Shown here one piece after another: positions 61,584-64,000 of a stretch of DNA of 64,000 nucleotides. Below the pieces are notes generated by a model. That model was not told where the DNA came from. It saw only the letters and a program-made list of their open reading frames with translations, and did no database searches. The position numbers and the translations under genes are program-made. Source of the DNA: Glossina fuscipes (Eukaryota; Arthropoda; Insecta; Diptera; Glossinidae). Within the stretch, counting starts at the first letter, position 1. Every line of letters begins with the position of its first letter. Location: contig NW_023998417.1 of the NCBI RefSeq assembly GCF_014805625.2, forward strand, positions 5,166,215 to 5,230,214, given 5' to 3'.

Positions 61584-64000
61584 TATATATGAACTGAAGT
61601 AAATTATTTGTTTTTTATTTCGATTTTCCATGTTTTCTTGCAAAACATTCTTCTTATCTATACAACATATCTATATCTATATAGATATGATTGCATCTAT
61701 GCATAAGTCCGCAACAGAAATTGAATACATTTTCAATATAAATTATTTCGAAAGCACTGATAGAACCGTTAATCTGAAGTCATTAAATGGGATTGAATGT
61801 CAACTCAAATCTTGACGACTGGCCGAGGAGATATTGGCTTCCTAAAGAGTAAAATTGCCACAATGAAATTTTGCAAATCATTTTCGAAACAAATCTCTAT
61901 TTAAAGCTTGACTTTTTTCACACAATTATCGTATTTTACATATTGATAGTTTGTGAAAGATATATGAAAATATTCACATGTCGAACTATGGGGTTTGTTG
62001 TTGTATGTAGGCTCTACAGTAAAACCTAAACAAATGCAATGAGAGAAAGAGAGAGCGAAAAAAAAACATTGTATAACAACCCCGTATTATTTCCAAGCAG
62101 CATTTCAAAACCTTAAACCCTCAATGCAATGAACGCGTTTGCATCATTTACGCGCATTGTGGTGTTGCAGTGAAATCACATAACATAAAAATAATATTTT
62201 GCACGATGCAGCATGCAACGTCGCATCAATTATTTTCTCTCCTTTGCCACATATATGTGTTAACTTCACACTAGCCAGCCGCCTCTCTTTGGCAAAAAAA
62301 ACAAAAAAAGAAGAAGAATATGAATGAAAATTAAAAATTTTAATTCAATGTTGTAAGCATCACTGGTTTCTCTATTTGGAATATCTGCCTAAAATGTCTT
62401 CACAGGTTTTAACTATTACATAATGCACGACTTTTCGCAACGTTTGACATACACGCGAACTGAAAAACAGCTTATCAGCATTTTGTTGCGGAATAATGCA
62501 TAGATTAAATATTTATTTATTAAATTTCCAAAACTTAATATCAATTTCTTATAACGATCTTATTCTATACTATACTGCGCTATTCTGTTTCTCTGTCTCT
62601 AACTTCACTTAAATCTCCCAAAATTCCAAGAAAAAATGTAGAAAAAAAGTTATTTATAATTTTTACAAAAAAAATTAATCGAAGTATATAAACAAAACAT
62701 AATATCAATCTGATCTACGGACAATGTCGTGTTAATATCGTCTAAAATTGAAAAAATTGGAAAAATTAGAGAACAAAAAAAAAAAAAAAAAAAAGCTACA
62801 TATGAGATGAATTTTGCTGTCCACGCTAGTATCACAGTTATCGGATCAGCAGTTGAAGTAGTTTTGAAAACGATAGAACAAAATCTACGAAATATTTTTT
62901 ATATAAGCATCTGATTGGCTAGATTGGAAATTGTATAGCCTCTCTTTTGACCTTAGTGGGTGTCATTGTTGCCATGTCACGATTATTCACAAATCCGACC
63001 TGCATTCGAATTGAAATACAAATTCGCAAGACTTTCAACAATAGGCAGTAGGTGATAGGCCAAAGCGATTTGGCAAAATCAAGTCAGTATATTATATCAA
63101 TTGCGAATGTATATTATTACTCCAAGTCAGTATTCCAAGGCGCATATCATACATATCATTATATGTATGGTATGATATATCGTATATTGAATACATTTTT
63201 TCACGTTCGTGGGTGCAAAAAATCGTACTAACCTATAAAAAGGCAGAAAGTTTTCAATACAAGACGAAACGAATCCACTACAAACTGAGCGATAGATTTG
63301 CTATTTTCATCGTGAAACCATCTCGAATGTAATTTTCAAATTTGGAACTGATAATTCTAGTTATCGGGCAGTGACTTGATGGCGCTCGATATCGAAAGTA
63401 AAATTTCATAAAATACCATCAACCATAAAAGACGATCGTATCGTTTTTGTCTTTCTTTATGCGAGCTAGCTCGATAACCAGAATCTTAAACCTGATCTTT
63501 CAAATATGATTTTTTCTCAAATAAAATCTTTTCGATTTCATATATATATATGATATATACGATTATCGCATTTTCATAAGAGTTTTTGGGAGGAAGTACT
63601 AGGTACTTGGGCAAATTAAACTTCCACCATAAGCAAATATGATTTTAGAATAGTTGTGAGAGATTTTGAATTTTCTTTCACTTTCATAAAATCTTTTCTA
63701 ATGCGTTAAGAATATGAAATGCAATCAAATTGCATTATAAACAAATTTTTGAGAATTTGTTCCTGCTTTTCAACAACTCTTAAAATGAATCATTGTTGAG
63801 AATTTCCAATCATCAATACTTGTCACCTGAAAGTCCGCCCCTTTCTCACCGAATGCATAACATCAACTATGTCGGAGATATGTACAATGTGACTTCGGAT
63901 TAATCAGTTAAGAAATTGTGACATGTTCGCGTTTTCGAAGCCTCTGGGTGAGATAATACTTTGTCCTGCATTTTTATGCTTTTTAAGGGCGATTTTCTCG
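61584..64000. other. AT-rich noncoding stretch, right edge
   Basis: No supported gene. It holds a poly(A) run near 62776-62794, a hairpin at 63144-63178 and an isolated TATAAAAAGGCAG at 63234-63246. Short open frames have no recognisable product. Confidence 0.55.
63144..63178. other. imperfect palindrome
   Basis: ATATCATACATAT and ATATGTATGGTATGATAT pair across a CATT loop with one unpaired stretch. It is made of AT-rich words common in the window, so it may be incidental. Confidence 0.5.

Noticed and set aside
63234..63260. TATAAAAAGGCAG as a core promoter
   Set aside because: No initiator at the right distance and no open frame or donor downstream.
1..64000. tRNA, rRNA, CRISPR array or LTR retrotransposon
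   Set aside because: No cloverleaf with A and B boxes, no rRNA-like sequence, no regularly spaced repeats, and no reverse transcriptase or integrase motifs were seen on either strand; a covariance-model and protein search would settle this.

Overview
The window looks like AT-rich nuclear DNA of a cyclorrhaphan fly. A tephritid fruit fly is my best guess, from the overall texture and the repeat types; no marker gene fixes the species. The evidence is long gene-poor stretches, very many (TA)n, (GA)n and poly(A/T) tracts, one protein gene with a 56-bp intron typical of flies, Tc1/mariner-type miniature elements, and several decayed copies of a dispersed dipteran repeat with a (GTCY)n tract. There are no bacterial operons, CRISPR arrays or rRNA, and I recognised no tRNA.

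Only one gene is recognised with confidence: a nuclear-envelope integral membrane protein (Nemp/NEMP1/TMEM194 family) at 47030-48690 on the + strand. It has a signal-peptide exon, a 56-bp intron and a long second exon. The second exon reads as NEMP throughout, but the frame changes about four times (+1 near 47707, +1 near 48092, and two compensating shifts between about 48320 and 48490). Inside the frames that carry the family sequence there are no premature stops. Uncorrected assembly indels, or a very young pseudogene, therefore fit better than an old one.

The rest is intergenic or intronic. From left to right: dispersed-repeat copies at 1-600; a related tract near 5.5 kb; a G-rich quadruplex-type motif at 9.04 kb; another repeat copy at 11.4 kb; a pogo-like MITE at 13.3 kb; two isolated exon-like segments at 16.1 kb (- strand) and 17.8 kb (+ strand); a degenerate ~155-bp tandem repeat at 18.8 kb; a repeat copy at 19.7-20.1 kb; a CpG-rich perfect palindrome that is also a four-unit heat-shock-element match at 31.7 kb; repeat copies at 35.8, 41.4 and 43.2 kb; small tandem arrays at 42.9 and 44.5 kb; Nemp; a TATA/initiator/splice-donor arrangement at 49.7 kb; a repeat copy at 50.6 kb; a 142-codon open frame of unknown origin at 54.5 kb; and a second TATA/5'UTR-like/donor arrangement at 60.6-61.4 kb, directly followed by a 173-bp mariner-type MITE.

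No set of genes forms a pathway here, and I found no evidence for a new multigene system. The best leads are the broken Nemp frame, the heat-shock-type palindrome, the two MITEs with clear ends, and the dispersed repeat whose core is palindromic in some copies. Short open frames of 40-80 codons are expected by chance in sequence this AT-rich, so most were left out.
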